Shown: positions 6,869 to 14,077 of the stretch, piece by piece
Layout of the letters: each line of letters starts with the position of its first letter
How positions within the stretch are numbered: position 1 is the stretch's first letter
Source of the DNA: Desulfohalobiaceae bacterium
Lineage (GTDB): Bacteria; Desulfobacterota; Desulfovibrionia; Desulfovibrionales; Desulfothermaceae
Direction of reading: 5' to 3'
Length of the DNA stretch: 15,124 nt
Assembly (NCBI GenBank): GCA_021737525.1
Contig: JAIPDU010000018.1
Location: 1 to 15,124 of the forward strand
The notes under the pieces: model-generated
The model's input: the letters and a program-made list of their open reading frames with translations, nothing else
Database searches by the model: none
What the model was told of the DNA's origin: nothing
Position numbers and translations under genes: made by a program

Positions 6869-7330
6869 TCACCGGGGAGTGTGCGCCTTTTCCAGCATCT
6901 TGTCCTGATGCACCGCAGTCAGGGTAACCATGGCCTTGGCCGCAATCATCTCCTCACCCTCGAGTTGATCATAGACCTCGGACCCGGCGATGAGGATACG
7001 CATCCCCTCCTTGAGGACCCGGGAGCGGCAAACGAGCGCCTCCCCCTGCGCCGGACGGAAGAAGTTGATCTTGTATTCCACGGTGAGCAGCTGATAGTCC
7101 TCAGGGATAACAGTAAAAGTCGCATACCCTGCGCTATGATCGGCCATGGTGGAAATGGCGCCGGCGTGAACCACTCCGTCCTGCTGCTGATGTTCGGGAC
7201 CGACCTCCATGCTGGATTCAAGGTATCCCCTGCGGATGGTCTCCGCCCGGATTCGGCAATGTTCCACGAATGCGCTGCGGAATGCCTCTGCCAAATAGTC
7301 GGCGCGCTCCCGGGAAATTTCTTCCGCCAT
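6869..7330 (-). CDS. PaaI-type hotdog-fold thioesterase
   Basis: Acyl-CoA thioesterase-like protein of the PaaI/YiiD hotdog family, 153 residues, cytosolic. The hallmark stretch QDGVVHAGAISTMADHSAGYAT (about 50-71) contains the conserved HxG followed by an acidic catalytic residue on the long helix (D in MADHSAG). Typical beta strands follow, LLTVEYKINFFRPAQGEALVCRSRVLKEG, and the C-terminal strand EEMIAAKAMVTLTAV. The frame extends upstream to 7819, but the ATG at 7330 has an AGGGGGT ribosome site and marks the beginning of family-like sequence. Its substrate is unknown. The PaaK-like gene 1.3 kb away is on the other strand, and I see no reason to link them. Confidence 0.88.
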   Translation of the reverse strand: MAEEISRERADYLAEAFRSAFVEHCRIRAETIRRGYLESSMEVGPEHQQQDGVVHAGAISTMADHSAGYATFTVIPEDYQLLTVEYKINFFRPAQGEALVCRSRVLKEGMRILIAGSEVYDQLEGEEMIAAKAMVTLTAVHQDKMLEKAHTPR

Positions 7331-7464
7331 GGCCACCCCCTGTGTCAGTGAGTCAGTGTGGCGGCGTACAGAACATTCTCTTCGCCGCGTGCGCCTCCAG
7401 GCGCCAGTGCCTAATTTTTTCTTTGGCGCGGGGAGCCCTTTCCGGAGATCGGATGTCGGTTCAT

Positions 7465-8091
7465 CTAGAACCAAGAAAAGTGGTGTCGCAGGCCGAAGCA
7501 AAGATAGTTCGATCCGCCGCGCACGCCGCTGAAGGTGCCGTAGCCCCCCGATCTGTGGTGCACCCTGAGGACCAGCTCCCAATCGGAAACGTATGGGACA
7601 TGAAAGGCTGTTTCCACCATCAGGTAATAGAGGAGCCTGGAGTTTTTTTCGTTCAGGGTGATCTCCTCCTCGTATTCCGGCTTCTTTGTGGTCCAGGACA
7701 CCCCGTTGCCCAAGCTTATGCTGCTCAGTCCCAACGGATTGCTCCCCAGGTCGTAGCGCAGATTGGCCGAGAGGACGGCCTCCTGAAAACGCTGGTCTAT
7801 CCCCTTCCAGTCGCCCCATTTATATCCCAGCCCGAGCTCCGCGTCCAGAAAGAGATCCTCCGGAGCCCAGCCGATCGCCTCCTGCACCGCACCCAGCTCC
7901 CTGCGAAGCATGCCGGCGAGCATGAACCGTTCCTCCAGGCGGGAACGGGTGTAGAAAATCTTCTCGAAGTGGTTTTGTGTCAACTGCCCGTAGATCAGAG
8001 TCGCTCCCCAGGGCTTTTCAGCCCTGAGCTCGCAGCACATGCCAAGCAGAAGAACAACAGGGAGACAAAACACAAGAATGGCTCGCTTCAT
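7465..8091 (-). CDS. Outer-membrane beta-barrel protein, possibly PagL-like lipid A deacylase
   Basis: The 208-residue protein has a clear signal peptide (MKRAILVFCLPVVLLLGMCCELRA, cleaved before EKPWG). The mature part alternates polar and apolar residues in beta-strand fashion (LDAELGLGYKWGD, EAVLSANLRYDLG) and ends in FGLRHHFSWF with a terminal Phe, as outer-membrane proteins do. Near the C-terminus LRVHHRSGGYGTFSGVRGGSNYLCFGLR contains an H-x-S arrangement (HRS) that resembles the His/Ser pair of PagL, which removes a 3-O-acyl chain from lipid A. The third catalytic residue of PagL is not obvious, so the enzymatic call is inference; a structural or stress porin is also possible. The start at 8091 is preferred over 8124 because the signal peptide begins there and GGGAG lies upstream. 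Confidence 0.75.
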   Translation of the reverse strand: MKRAILVFCLPVVLLLGMCCELRAEKPWGATLIYGQLTQNHFEKIFYTRSRLEERFMLAGMLRRELGAVQEAIGWAPEDLFLDAELGLGYKWGDWKGIDQRFQEAVLSANLRYDLGSNPLGLSSISLGNGVSWTTKKPEYEEEITLNEKNSRLLYYLMVETAFHVPYVSDWELVLRVHHRSGGYGTFSGVRGGSNYLCFGLRHHFSWF

Positions 8092-8111
8092 GGGGCTTTC
8101 TCCCGTGCATA

Positions 8112-8123
8112 TGAACCGGTTCA
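8112..8123. promoter_or_regulatory. 12-bp perfect palindrome before the outer-membrane protein gene
   Basis: TGAACCGGTTCA is fully self-complementary and lies 21-32 nt upstream of the chosen ATG at 8091. It is placed where a repressor could bind or a leader hairpin could form. Confidence 0.3.
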
Positions 8124-8153
8124 ACTCTCACAGCCATCAAAGGGGGGCTCAGG

Positions 8154-8199
8154 GAAAAAACCACTCCATGCAAGGCGCGACAGTGCCGCGCAGGGTGGT
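8154..8199 (-). terminator. Possible weak terminator after the 198-residue hypothetical gene
   Basis: On the minus strand ACCAC pairs with GTGGT and, inside, GCGCG pairs with CGCGC, followed by six T's (plus-strand A's 8155-8160). The stem is interrupted by unpaired bases, so strength is uncertain. Confidence 0.3.
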
Positions 8200-8210
8200 G
8201 TGATGCGTGC

Positions 8211-8807
8211 TCACCAGAAGAGGCAGGGGTTGATCTCATACCAGACCAGGCCGGTATTCACATCAGCCATGGAATACGGGCTGGCGATCCCCAGAAGCAC
8301 ATAGCGATCCAAAGTCTCGTGCACATCCAGGTCCAAATCCAGATTCCGGGCCAGAACAGCGAAGAGTCCCGCCTCGACGTGATGCCGCTGGGCGTGTTTG
8401 CAGGCCTCCCGGAACAGAGCTGCTGTCTGGGCAGTATCCTCGCCAAGCACGGAACGCAGGGCCTCTTCCAGGGCCAGATCGGGCACGAACCTGCCCTGGA
8501 TCCGGGCGAGCCGCATCAAATGCCATATCACCGGAGGCATGCTGTAGTATTCCCCAGCCTCGAGGCGCAGGGAACGATCGTTCCACCCGCCGCTCGGGCC
8601 GGATCGGGCGGGGAGGACAATCCGCTCCCCGAAGGCCGTGAGAAGGCACTCCTCCTTTCTCTCCCCTGCCAGGTCTATATCTTCGTACCGCGGGTTGACC
8701 ATCCGGAAACAGGTGCGCACCAGCCTGCAGAGGCAGGTCGCCTCCTCCTCAGCGAATCGACCGCGCAGGGCCGTGAACAGGGGATCATTCCCGGGAATCG
8801 CCGTCAT
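8211..8807 (-). CDS. Hypothetical protein, 198 residues, unrecognised
   Basis: I do not recognise a family. It is soluble, without a signal peptide or membrane segment. The middle and C-terminal half looks mostly helical (PPVIWHLMRLARIQGRFVPDLALEEALRSVLGEDTAQTAALFREACKHAQRHHVEAGLFAVLARNLDLDLD). There is a CLC pair at 25-27 followed by C33, and the protein ends in the aromatic-rich NTGLVWYEINPCLFW. A GAGGAG ribosome site lies just before the ATG at 8807, and codon use resembles its neighbours, so the gene is probably real. It is divergent from the Usp gene and precedes the outer-membrane protein gene by 119 bp on the same strand, with a possible terminator between. Confidence 0.7.
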   Translation of the reverse strand: MTAIPGNDPLFTALRGRFAEEEATCLCRLVRTCFRMVNPRYEDIDLAGERKEECLLTAFGERIVLPARSGPSGGWNDRSLRLEAGEYYSMPPVIWHLMRLARIQGRFVPDLALEEALRSVLGEDTAQTAALFREACKHAQRHHVEAGLFAVLARNLDLDLDVHETLDRYVLLGIASPYSMADVNTGLVWYEINPCLFW

Positions 8808-9064
8808 CTTGCTCCTCGCGAGGTAAACAGGTCCACCCTTTTCAGCGCTGGCCTGACCGTTCTACCGGGACAAGCGACTCCTGCCTCGGCATAATCATCC
8901 GATTCATGTCCTATGGGTACTCTATGGACAGGATATGGGTCAATCAGCAACTCCCTTCCTGGTTGGGCCCCAAAGGCCTCTTTTGTCCTGGAAGGAATTC
9001 GTGTAGCCTTGACCACGCGTCGCTCGGGGATGCGACAAGCCCTAATCCGGAACCGGAGCCGACT

Positions 9065-9883
9065 ATGCTGAAAAAGGCGGTATTGCCCCTGAGCCTGAAG
9101 GAGCCCAGGCACAAGCTTCACCATATGGCCCAGTGCATGCTTTATTTCGGCACGGAAACCCTATTTCTGGTCCACATCATGTCCCAGGAGGACTACGGAA
9201 AGCAAGGGACCATCCAGAAGAATATGCGCGATATCGCGGACGGCATGCGCGAGCTGGGGCTGCACGTGGAAATGTACTTCAAGAGCGGCCGCATTGCCGA
9301 TGCCGTGTGCCAGGCCGCTCTGGATCTCGAGGCGGACTACCTGAGCCTGCATTGGCGCAAGAAAAACGTGATCAAACAGACCCTTTTGGGGAGCGCGGAC
9401 GCGGACATCCTGCGCATGTGCAGTCTCCCGGTCTTCATCTACCAAAGCAGGGGCCACCTGGAGCGCAAGACGAGTCTGCACCGCGTCCTCTACGCAACGG
9501 ATTTCCGGCATACGGACAGCGCGGTCATGCCCTATCTGCAAAATCGCGACTTTCGAGCGGAGACCCTGTACCTGCTCCATGTGGGAGAAAGGGCCCCGGA
9601 TCCCCATGCCGAGGAAGAAAGGCGCCAGGAGAGCATGCGCAATCTGCAGCGCCTGGCCCGGGAGTGCTCCCACGCCTTCACCACTGTGGAAACCGTAGAG
9701 GTCGTAGGCTCAGTCAAGTGGCAAATCATGCGCCAGGCCAAAAAAAGAAAGGCGGATCTTATCATCGTGGGCAAATCGAAAAAAGCCAGGCCCTTGGAAC
9801 AGATGCTGGGTTCCGTGGCGGAAACGCTCCCGGACAGAACGGCGTGTTCCCTGTTCATCGTCTCCGACATCCATAAGGGCTAA
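9065..9883 (+). CDS. Tandem-domain universal stress protein (UspA family)
   Basis: The 272-residue protein carries two Usp domains. The first is about 1-130, opening with KKAVLPLSL and closing with LPVFIYQS; the second is about 138-268, opening with HRVLYATDF and closing with CSLFIVSD. The usual ATP-binding motif G-x2-G-x9-G-S/T is degenerate in both. Domain 2 has GKSKKARPLEQMLGS (236-250), with K at the second Gly position, and domain 1 keeps only LLGS (107-110). Nucleotide binding is therefore doubtful. The start at 9065 is chosen because the Usp fold begins here and GGAG sits 6 nt upstream; the frame is open to 8906 but that part is not Usp-like. The BCCT transporter gene follows after 59 bp on the same strand; Usp proteins next to transporters are common and often regulatory. 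Confidence 0.85.
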   Translation: MLKKAVLPLSLKEPRHKLHHMAQCMLYFGTETLFLVHIMSQEDYGKQGTIQKNMRDIADGMRELGLHVEMYFKSGRIADAVCQAALDLEADYLSLHWRKKNVIKQTLLGSADADILRMCSLPVFIYQSRGHLERKTSLHRVLYATDFRHTDSAVMPYLQNRDFRAETLYLLHVGERAPDPHAEEERRQESMRNLQRLARECSHAFTTVETVEVVGSVKWQIMRQAKKRKADLIIVGKSKKARPLEQMLGSVAETLPDRTACSLFIVSDIHKG

Positions 9884-9942
9884 CCCCGGCAGCAGCGTCA
9901 GCTGCTCAGCCCCAGAGCGCAATAAAGTCAAGAGACCCGAAC

Positions 9943-11511
9943 ATGCAGCTTCTCAAAAACAACATCGTCTTCATCATCGCGCTCTTCATCGTTCTCTTCT
10001 TCGTGGTAATCGGCATCCTCAGTCCGGAGCGCCTCTCCTCCATTGCCACGTACTTGCAGGACCGGATTATCGGGATGTTCGGATGGGGCTACCTCCTGGC
10101 CGCCTTCCTCTTTATCGTCTTCAATCTGTTTCTGGCCCTGAGCAGATACGGGAAGATCAAACTGGGCAAGGACGGGGAAAAGCCGCAGTATTCCTATTTC
10201 GGCTGGTTCAGCATGCTTTTCGCCGCGGGCATGGGCATCGGCATGATCTTCTGGGGAGTGGCCGAGCCCATGAGCCACTACCTGAACCCACCGGAGTACA
10301 TCACCCAAGAGTCGGGAATGGCCGCCAAATTCGCCATGAAGTACAGCTTTTTCCACTGGGGGATTCAGCCCTGGGCCATCTACATCACCATGAGCCTGTG
10401 CATCGCCTATTTCTCCTTCCGTCGCGGCATGCCCCCCCTTATCTCCAGCTGCTTCTACCCCCTCATCGGGGAAAAAATCTATAGCATCCCGGGATATCTC
10501 ATCGACGCCCTGGCGGTATTTGCCACTGTATTCGGGGTGGTGACCTCCCTGGGACTTGGCGCCATGCAGATCACCTCCGGCCTGGCCACGGTTTTTCCCT
10601 TTCAGCCCTCCTTCACCGCGACAGTGATCATTATCTGCGTGGTCACCGTCCTGTTCCTGATCTCCAGCCTGAGCGGACTGGACAAGGGCATCCAGATGCT
10701 CAGCAAGACCAATATCATGCTGGCCCTGGCCCTGCTCGGCTTCATGCTCGTGGTGGGCCCGACCATCTATATCCTGGAAATCTTCATAAACACCCTCGCG
10801 GACTACTTCTCCTCCCTGTTCAACATGAGCCTCTCCACCAACCCCTTCCGGGGATATGAGTGGACCCACTCCTGGACCCTGTTCTATTGGGCCTGGTGGA
10901 TCTCCTGGTCCCCGTTTGTGGGCCTCTTTGTTGCCAGCATCTCCAGGGGGCGCACCATCAGGGAATTCGTTTCCGGGGCGCTCATCGTGCCCACACTTCT
11001 CACCTTTCTCTGGTTCAGCGTCTTCGGCGGAGCGGCCTTCCATGTGGAATTCGCCCAACAGGCGAACATCGCGCAAACCGTGTCCCAGGACGTCTCCGTG
11101 GGCCTCTTCCGCCTCTACGAGTTCTTTCCCTTGAGCATCGGGCTGAGCCTAATCACCGTGGCCCTGCTCGGGATCTTCTTCATCACCTCGGCGGACTCGG
11201 CAACATTCGTCCTGTCCATGATGACCTCCCGGGGCAACCTCTCCCCTCCTGCCGCCAAAAAGATCACCTGGGGGCTGATCATTTCCGGCACATCAGTTAT
11301 CCTCCTCTATGCCGGCGGCCTGGAGGCCCTGCAGAAGATGGCCATCACCGCAGCGCTTCCCTTCACGGTGCTCATGCTCTTCATGTGCCGCAGCCTGAAC
11401 AAGGGACTGAGCTACGAATTCCGGCAGCAATCCGATAACCCCTATTTAGTTCCCGGCCGGAGAGAATCCTCTCCGGAGGGGGAACATGAGAAAGGCGAGG
11501 AATGGGCTTGA
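9943..11511 (+). CDS. BCCT-family transporter (betaine/choline/carnitine type)
   Basis: Secondary transporter in the inner membrane for quaternary ammonium solutes such as glycine betaine, normally driven by sodium or proton gradient. The 522 residues contain about 12 membrane helices. The glycine-rich helix motif AGMGIGMIFWGVAEP (95-109) carries the Met of sodium-coupled members, and the tryptophan box YWAWWISWSPFVGLFVASISRGR (315-336) is intact, including W318, W319 and W322. The cytoplasmic tail is short and ends in a charged EGEHEKGEEWA. The ribosome site is weak (AAGAGA about 7 nt upstream). A 6-bp hairpin (AGCAGC/GCTGCT, 9891-9906) sits between the Usp gene and this one. Together with its neighbours this suggests osmotic-stress solute uptake; the exact substrate cannot be read from sequence. 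Confidence 0.93.
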   Translation: MQLLKNNIVFIIALFIVLFFVVIGILSPERLSSIATYLQDRIIGMFGWGYLLAAFLFIVFNLFLALSRYGKIKLGKDGEKPQYSYFGWFSMLFAAGMGIGMIFWGVAEPMSHYLNPPEYITQESGMAAKFAMKYSFFHWGIQPWAIYITMSLCIAYFSFRRGMPPLISSCFYPLIGEKIYSIPGYLIDALAVFATVFGVVTSLGLGAMQITSGLATVFPFQPSFTATVIIICVVTVLFLISSLSGLDKGIQMLSKTNIMLALALLGFMLVVGPTIYILEIFINTLADYFSSLFNMSLSTNPFRGYEWTHSWTLFYWAWWISWSPFVGLFVASISRGRTIREFVSGALIVPTLLTFLWFSVFGGAAFHVEFAQQANIAQTVSQDVSVGLFRLYEFFPLSIGLSLITVALLGIFFITSADSATFVLSMMTSRGNLSPPAAKKITWGLIISGTSVILLYAGGLEALQKMAITAALPFTVLMLFMCRSLNKGLSYEFRQQSDNPYLVPGRRESSPEGEHEKGEEWA

Positions 11512-11602
11512 GCGGGCGTTTGCCCTTCTTTGAAACAGCCCGTGCAAACAGCGCACCGCAACAATGGCAGAGTGAACTTCCTCTCCGCCGGGAGCCGCTC
11601 CG

Positions 11603-13774
11603 ATGAAGATACGAAGCAAATTCTCCCTGCTGGCGATCTTCCTCGTCGTTGTCCCCCTGGTCACGGTGACCTATTTCCAGCACTCCTCCATGACCCGGTT
11701 CGGAACGAGGATGGCGGAGCACACCGGGGACATCCTCGCGCGCAAGGAACGGGACCTCCTGCACAAGATCGTGCAGGACTACAGCGCCATTCTGCGGCGG
11801 GACAAGATGACCCACGAGCGGGCCCTGCATTTCCAGGCAAGGGAGGTGGAGCGGCTTTTGGGCCAGAAGACGGCGGAGCCGCCCAGGATATATTTCCCCG
11901 AGGCCTTTCGGAGGGGCGAAGACCCCTTGCCGGGACTGCGGCTGGATTACAAGCACATGCGGCAGGAACGATCCGAAGAACGCAGCCCGGTATGGGTCAA
12001 TTACGAGCATCAGGTCATCCACCTCGCTCCCGGGGCCAGCAAGGCCGAGGTATCTGAAACACTCAGCCGCATCTCGGGATTAACCCAAAGCTATCGTTTC
12101 GTGTACAGGCTTCATCCTGATCACATCCTCTGGCAACAAACCGTTTTCGCCTCGGGAGTGCAAAGCACCTATCCCGCGCACGGAGAAGCCCTCTCAAACT
12201 ACGACCCTCGCAAGGAGACCTGGTACAGGCGGGCGAAACAGACCGGCTCCATGGTTCGCGTCGTGAGCAAAAACCCAGCCAGTAAGACTATCAACCAGGT
12301 TGTGGCCATGCCCATCCATTTCCCGGATGGCCGTTTCGCCGGAGCCACAGCCATAAGCGTTCCCTACGAGCGGGCCTTCCAGGACCTGCGCTTCGCCACC
12401 ATATGGGGGGCGAGCGCCACAGCCATGCTCGCCGCTTATCAACCCGACGGCTCGGGGGGATACAAGCTGCAGATACTGGCCAGGGAAAGCCAGAGGGACG
12501 GCGGGACCAGGGAATGGGACGGGCAGGGCCGGAAAAGGTCCCACGATACGTTCGACCTGGAACCCTTCCCCAAGGTTCGCCGCATGATCGCCTCCGGGGA
12601 CTCGGGGGTGCACAAGATCGAGCGCCACAATCGAGAGATGTTGCTCGCGCACGGCTCGCACAAGCGGGGAGAGCCCTTCCCCCTCATCCTGTTGCCCTAC
12701 GAGGAGATCGTGGCCCAAGCCGAGGCGGAGAAGCAGACCATCCGCTCCGAAACCTCCCAGTGGGTCCTCCTCTCCGGGTTCATCCTTCTCGGAGCGATCG
12801 GACTCTCCGTGCTCTTGGCCCTCTGGAGCGCCCGGTCCATGACCAGGCCGGTCCTGCACCTTGCCAGCGCGGCGCGGAGGCTGGCCCAGGGGGACTTCCA
12901 GACCAGGATCGACCTGGACTCCAGGGACGAAATGCAGGAATTGGGGGACATCTTCAACGACATCGGGCCCAAGCTGGAAGAGCACAAGCGGATGAGCCAG
13001 GCCATGGAGGTGGCCAAGAAGGCCCAGAACTACCTCCTGCCCCGCTATGCTCCCAAGACGCCTGGCTTCGACATCTGCGGCACAAGCATCTACTCCGACG
13101 AGACAGGGGGGGATTACTACGACTTCATCGAAATCGAACACCCGGAAAGCAAGCATTTGGCCATTGCTGTGGGGGATGTGAGCGGCCACGGCTTGGGAGC
13201 CGCCTTTCTCATGTCCTCGGCCCGTGGGATCATCCGCTCCCACGCCCTGCAATACCACATGGACCTGCAGGACCTGCTCCAGACACTCAACAGCCACCTG
13301 GTCCACGACTCCCGCGACGACCAGTTCCTGACCCTGTTCTACGCCGTTCTCGACCCTGAAACGCATTCCCTGACCTGGATCTCCGCCGGACACGAGCCCG
13401 CCCTGTTCTACCGGGCCCGCAGCGGGGAGGTTGAGGACATCCCCTGCTCCGGCATGCCCCTGGGCGTAACCGCCCATGTCTCCCACGACAGGCAACAGGA
13501 ACTGAATATGGAGCCCGGGGATATCCTGCTCATCGGCACGGACGGGATACGCGAGGCTCGAAACCCCTCGCGCGAAATGTTCGGCAGGGAGCGTGTGCAG
13601 ACCATCCTGGCCGAAAATGCGGAAAAAACCACGGACCGAATCTGCCGCGCTATCGTGGACTCTCTGCAGCTCTTCTGCAGCGGGAGGCGGCAGGACGACG
13701 ACATCACCCTGGTGGCGATCAAATACCAGCCCGAGGATGAGGCACCCACGCCCCCTGCACCGGAAGAGCCCTGA
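11603..13774 (+). CDS. Membrane sensor phosphatase: Cache, HAMP, PP2C/SpoIIE (RsbU type)
   Basis: The 723-residue inner-membrane receptor should dephosphorylate a serine on a partner protein, typically an anti-sigma-factor antagonist (STAS domain), in partner-switching signalling. TM1 is at about 8-24. The periplasmic sensor spans about 30-385 and carries the Cache-type segment YDPRKETWYRRA (200-211) and MPIHFPDGRFAGATAISV. TM2 is at about 386-408 and HAMP at about 409-462 (TRPVLHLASAARRLAQGDF). The PP2C-like catalytic domain at about 485-708 keeps the metal aspartates in TGGDYYDF (D504, D507), GDVSGHG (D525), TDGI (D647) and RQDDDITL (D698-D700). It follows the BCCT gene after 91 bp on the same strand with no clear terminator between. 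The ribosome site GGGAG lies about 8 nt before the ATG. No cognate STAS protein or anti-sigma kinase is in the window. Confidence 0.93.
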   Translation: MKIRSKFSLLAIFLVVVPLVTVTYFQHSSMTRFGTRMAEHTGDILARKERDLLHKIVQDYSAILRRDKMTHERALHFQAREVERLLGQKTAEPPRIYFPEAFRRGEDPLPGLRLDYKHMRQERSEERSPVWVNYEHQVIHLAPGASKAEVSETLSRISGLTQSYRFVYRLHPDHILWQQTVFASGVQSTYPAHGEALSNYDPRKETWYRRAKQTGSMVRVVSKNPASKTINQVVAMPIHFPDGRFAGATAISVPYERAFQDLRFATIWGASATAMLAAYQPDGSGGYKLQILARESQRDGGTREWDGQGRKRSHDTFDLEPFPKVRRMIASGDSGVHKIERHNREMLLAHGSHKRGEPFPLILLPYEEIVAQAEAEKQTIRSETSQWVLLSGFILLGAIGLSVLLALWSARSMTRPVLHLASAARRLAQGDFQTRIDLDSRDEMQELGDIFNDIGPKLEEHKRMSQAMEVAKKAQNYLLPRYAPKTPGFDICGTSIYSDETGGDYYDFIEIEHPESKHLAIAVGDVSGHGLGAAFLMSSARGIIRSHALQYHMDLQDLLQTLNSHLVHDSRDDQFLTLFYAVLDPETHSLTWISAGHEPALFYRARSGEVEDIPCSGMPLGVTAHVSHDRQQELNMEPGDILLIGTDGIREARNPSREMFGRERVQTILAENAEKTTDRICRAIVDSLQLFCSGRRQDDDITLVAIKYQPEDEAPTPPAPEEP

Positions 13775-14077
13775 ACGCGGAGAGATGTTCAGGCGAGACT
13801 CCTCTCAAGCTCGGACACGCGCCTTTTGACCTCGACGAAAAAGCGTTAGACAGGATTAACAGGATTTATGGGATTGTTGAGTCCGTGCTGCAAGCCTGGA
13901 CTCAAAGGAATCAACTACTGCGCAGTGTAAGAGACTCTTTCCCATCGCCGGAAGGCGATTGCCCTTTCTTGGCCGGCGTCTGGCGCGCCGGGAAAAATCC
14001 TGAAAATCCTGTTAATCCTGTCTAAATTCCTCTTAGCCTCTATCCTTTGAAACAAGGAGAAAATACTGCAGAGTCTT
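13775..14077. other. 303-bp intergenic region between the phosphatase and flavoprotein genes
   Basis: No gene is supported. Most of the stretch is occupied by the inverted-repeat element at 13846-14025. The final 50 bp contain an AAGGAGA ribosome site (14054-14060) for the next gene. The open frame on the minus strand here is built from repeat sequence and is not considered coding. Confidence 0.7.
13846..14025. repeat. 180-bp inverted-repeat element with 22-bp perfect terminal arms
   Basis: Arms 13846-13867 and 14004-14025 are perfect inverted copies built on ACAGGATTAACAGGATT; an imperfect match extends each arm inward by about 11 more bases. The interior holds further inverted repeats: GAGTCC/GGACTC (within 13879-13903), the palindrome ACTGCGCAGT (near 13917), ATCGCC-GGAA-GGCGAT (near 13945-13960) and CCGGCG/CGCCGG (near 13974-13992). 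The whole could fold into a multi-stem structure. It looks like a MITE-, REP- or BIME-type intergenic element rather than a terminator. No transposase lies in the window. Confidence 0.85.

Noticed and set aside
7331..7819. N-terminal extension of the thioesterase frame
   Set aside because: The extension overlaps the outer-membrane protein gene and shows no homology; the ATG at 7330 has a good ribosome site.
9928..11076. Minus-strand open frame opposite the BCCT gene
   Set aside because: Charged low-complexity shadow of the hydrophobic transporter frame.
11512..11602. Possible terminator between BCCT and the phosphatase (GGGC-GTTT-GCCC followed by TTCTTT)
   Set aside because: The stem is only four base pairs and the T-run is broken, so read-through into the phosphatase gene seems likely.
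12194..13495. Minus-strand open frame opposite the sensor phosphatase
   Set aside because: Antisense to a fully conserved PP2C gene; no recognisable domain.
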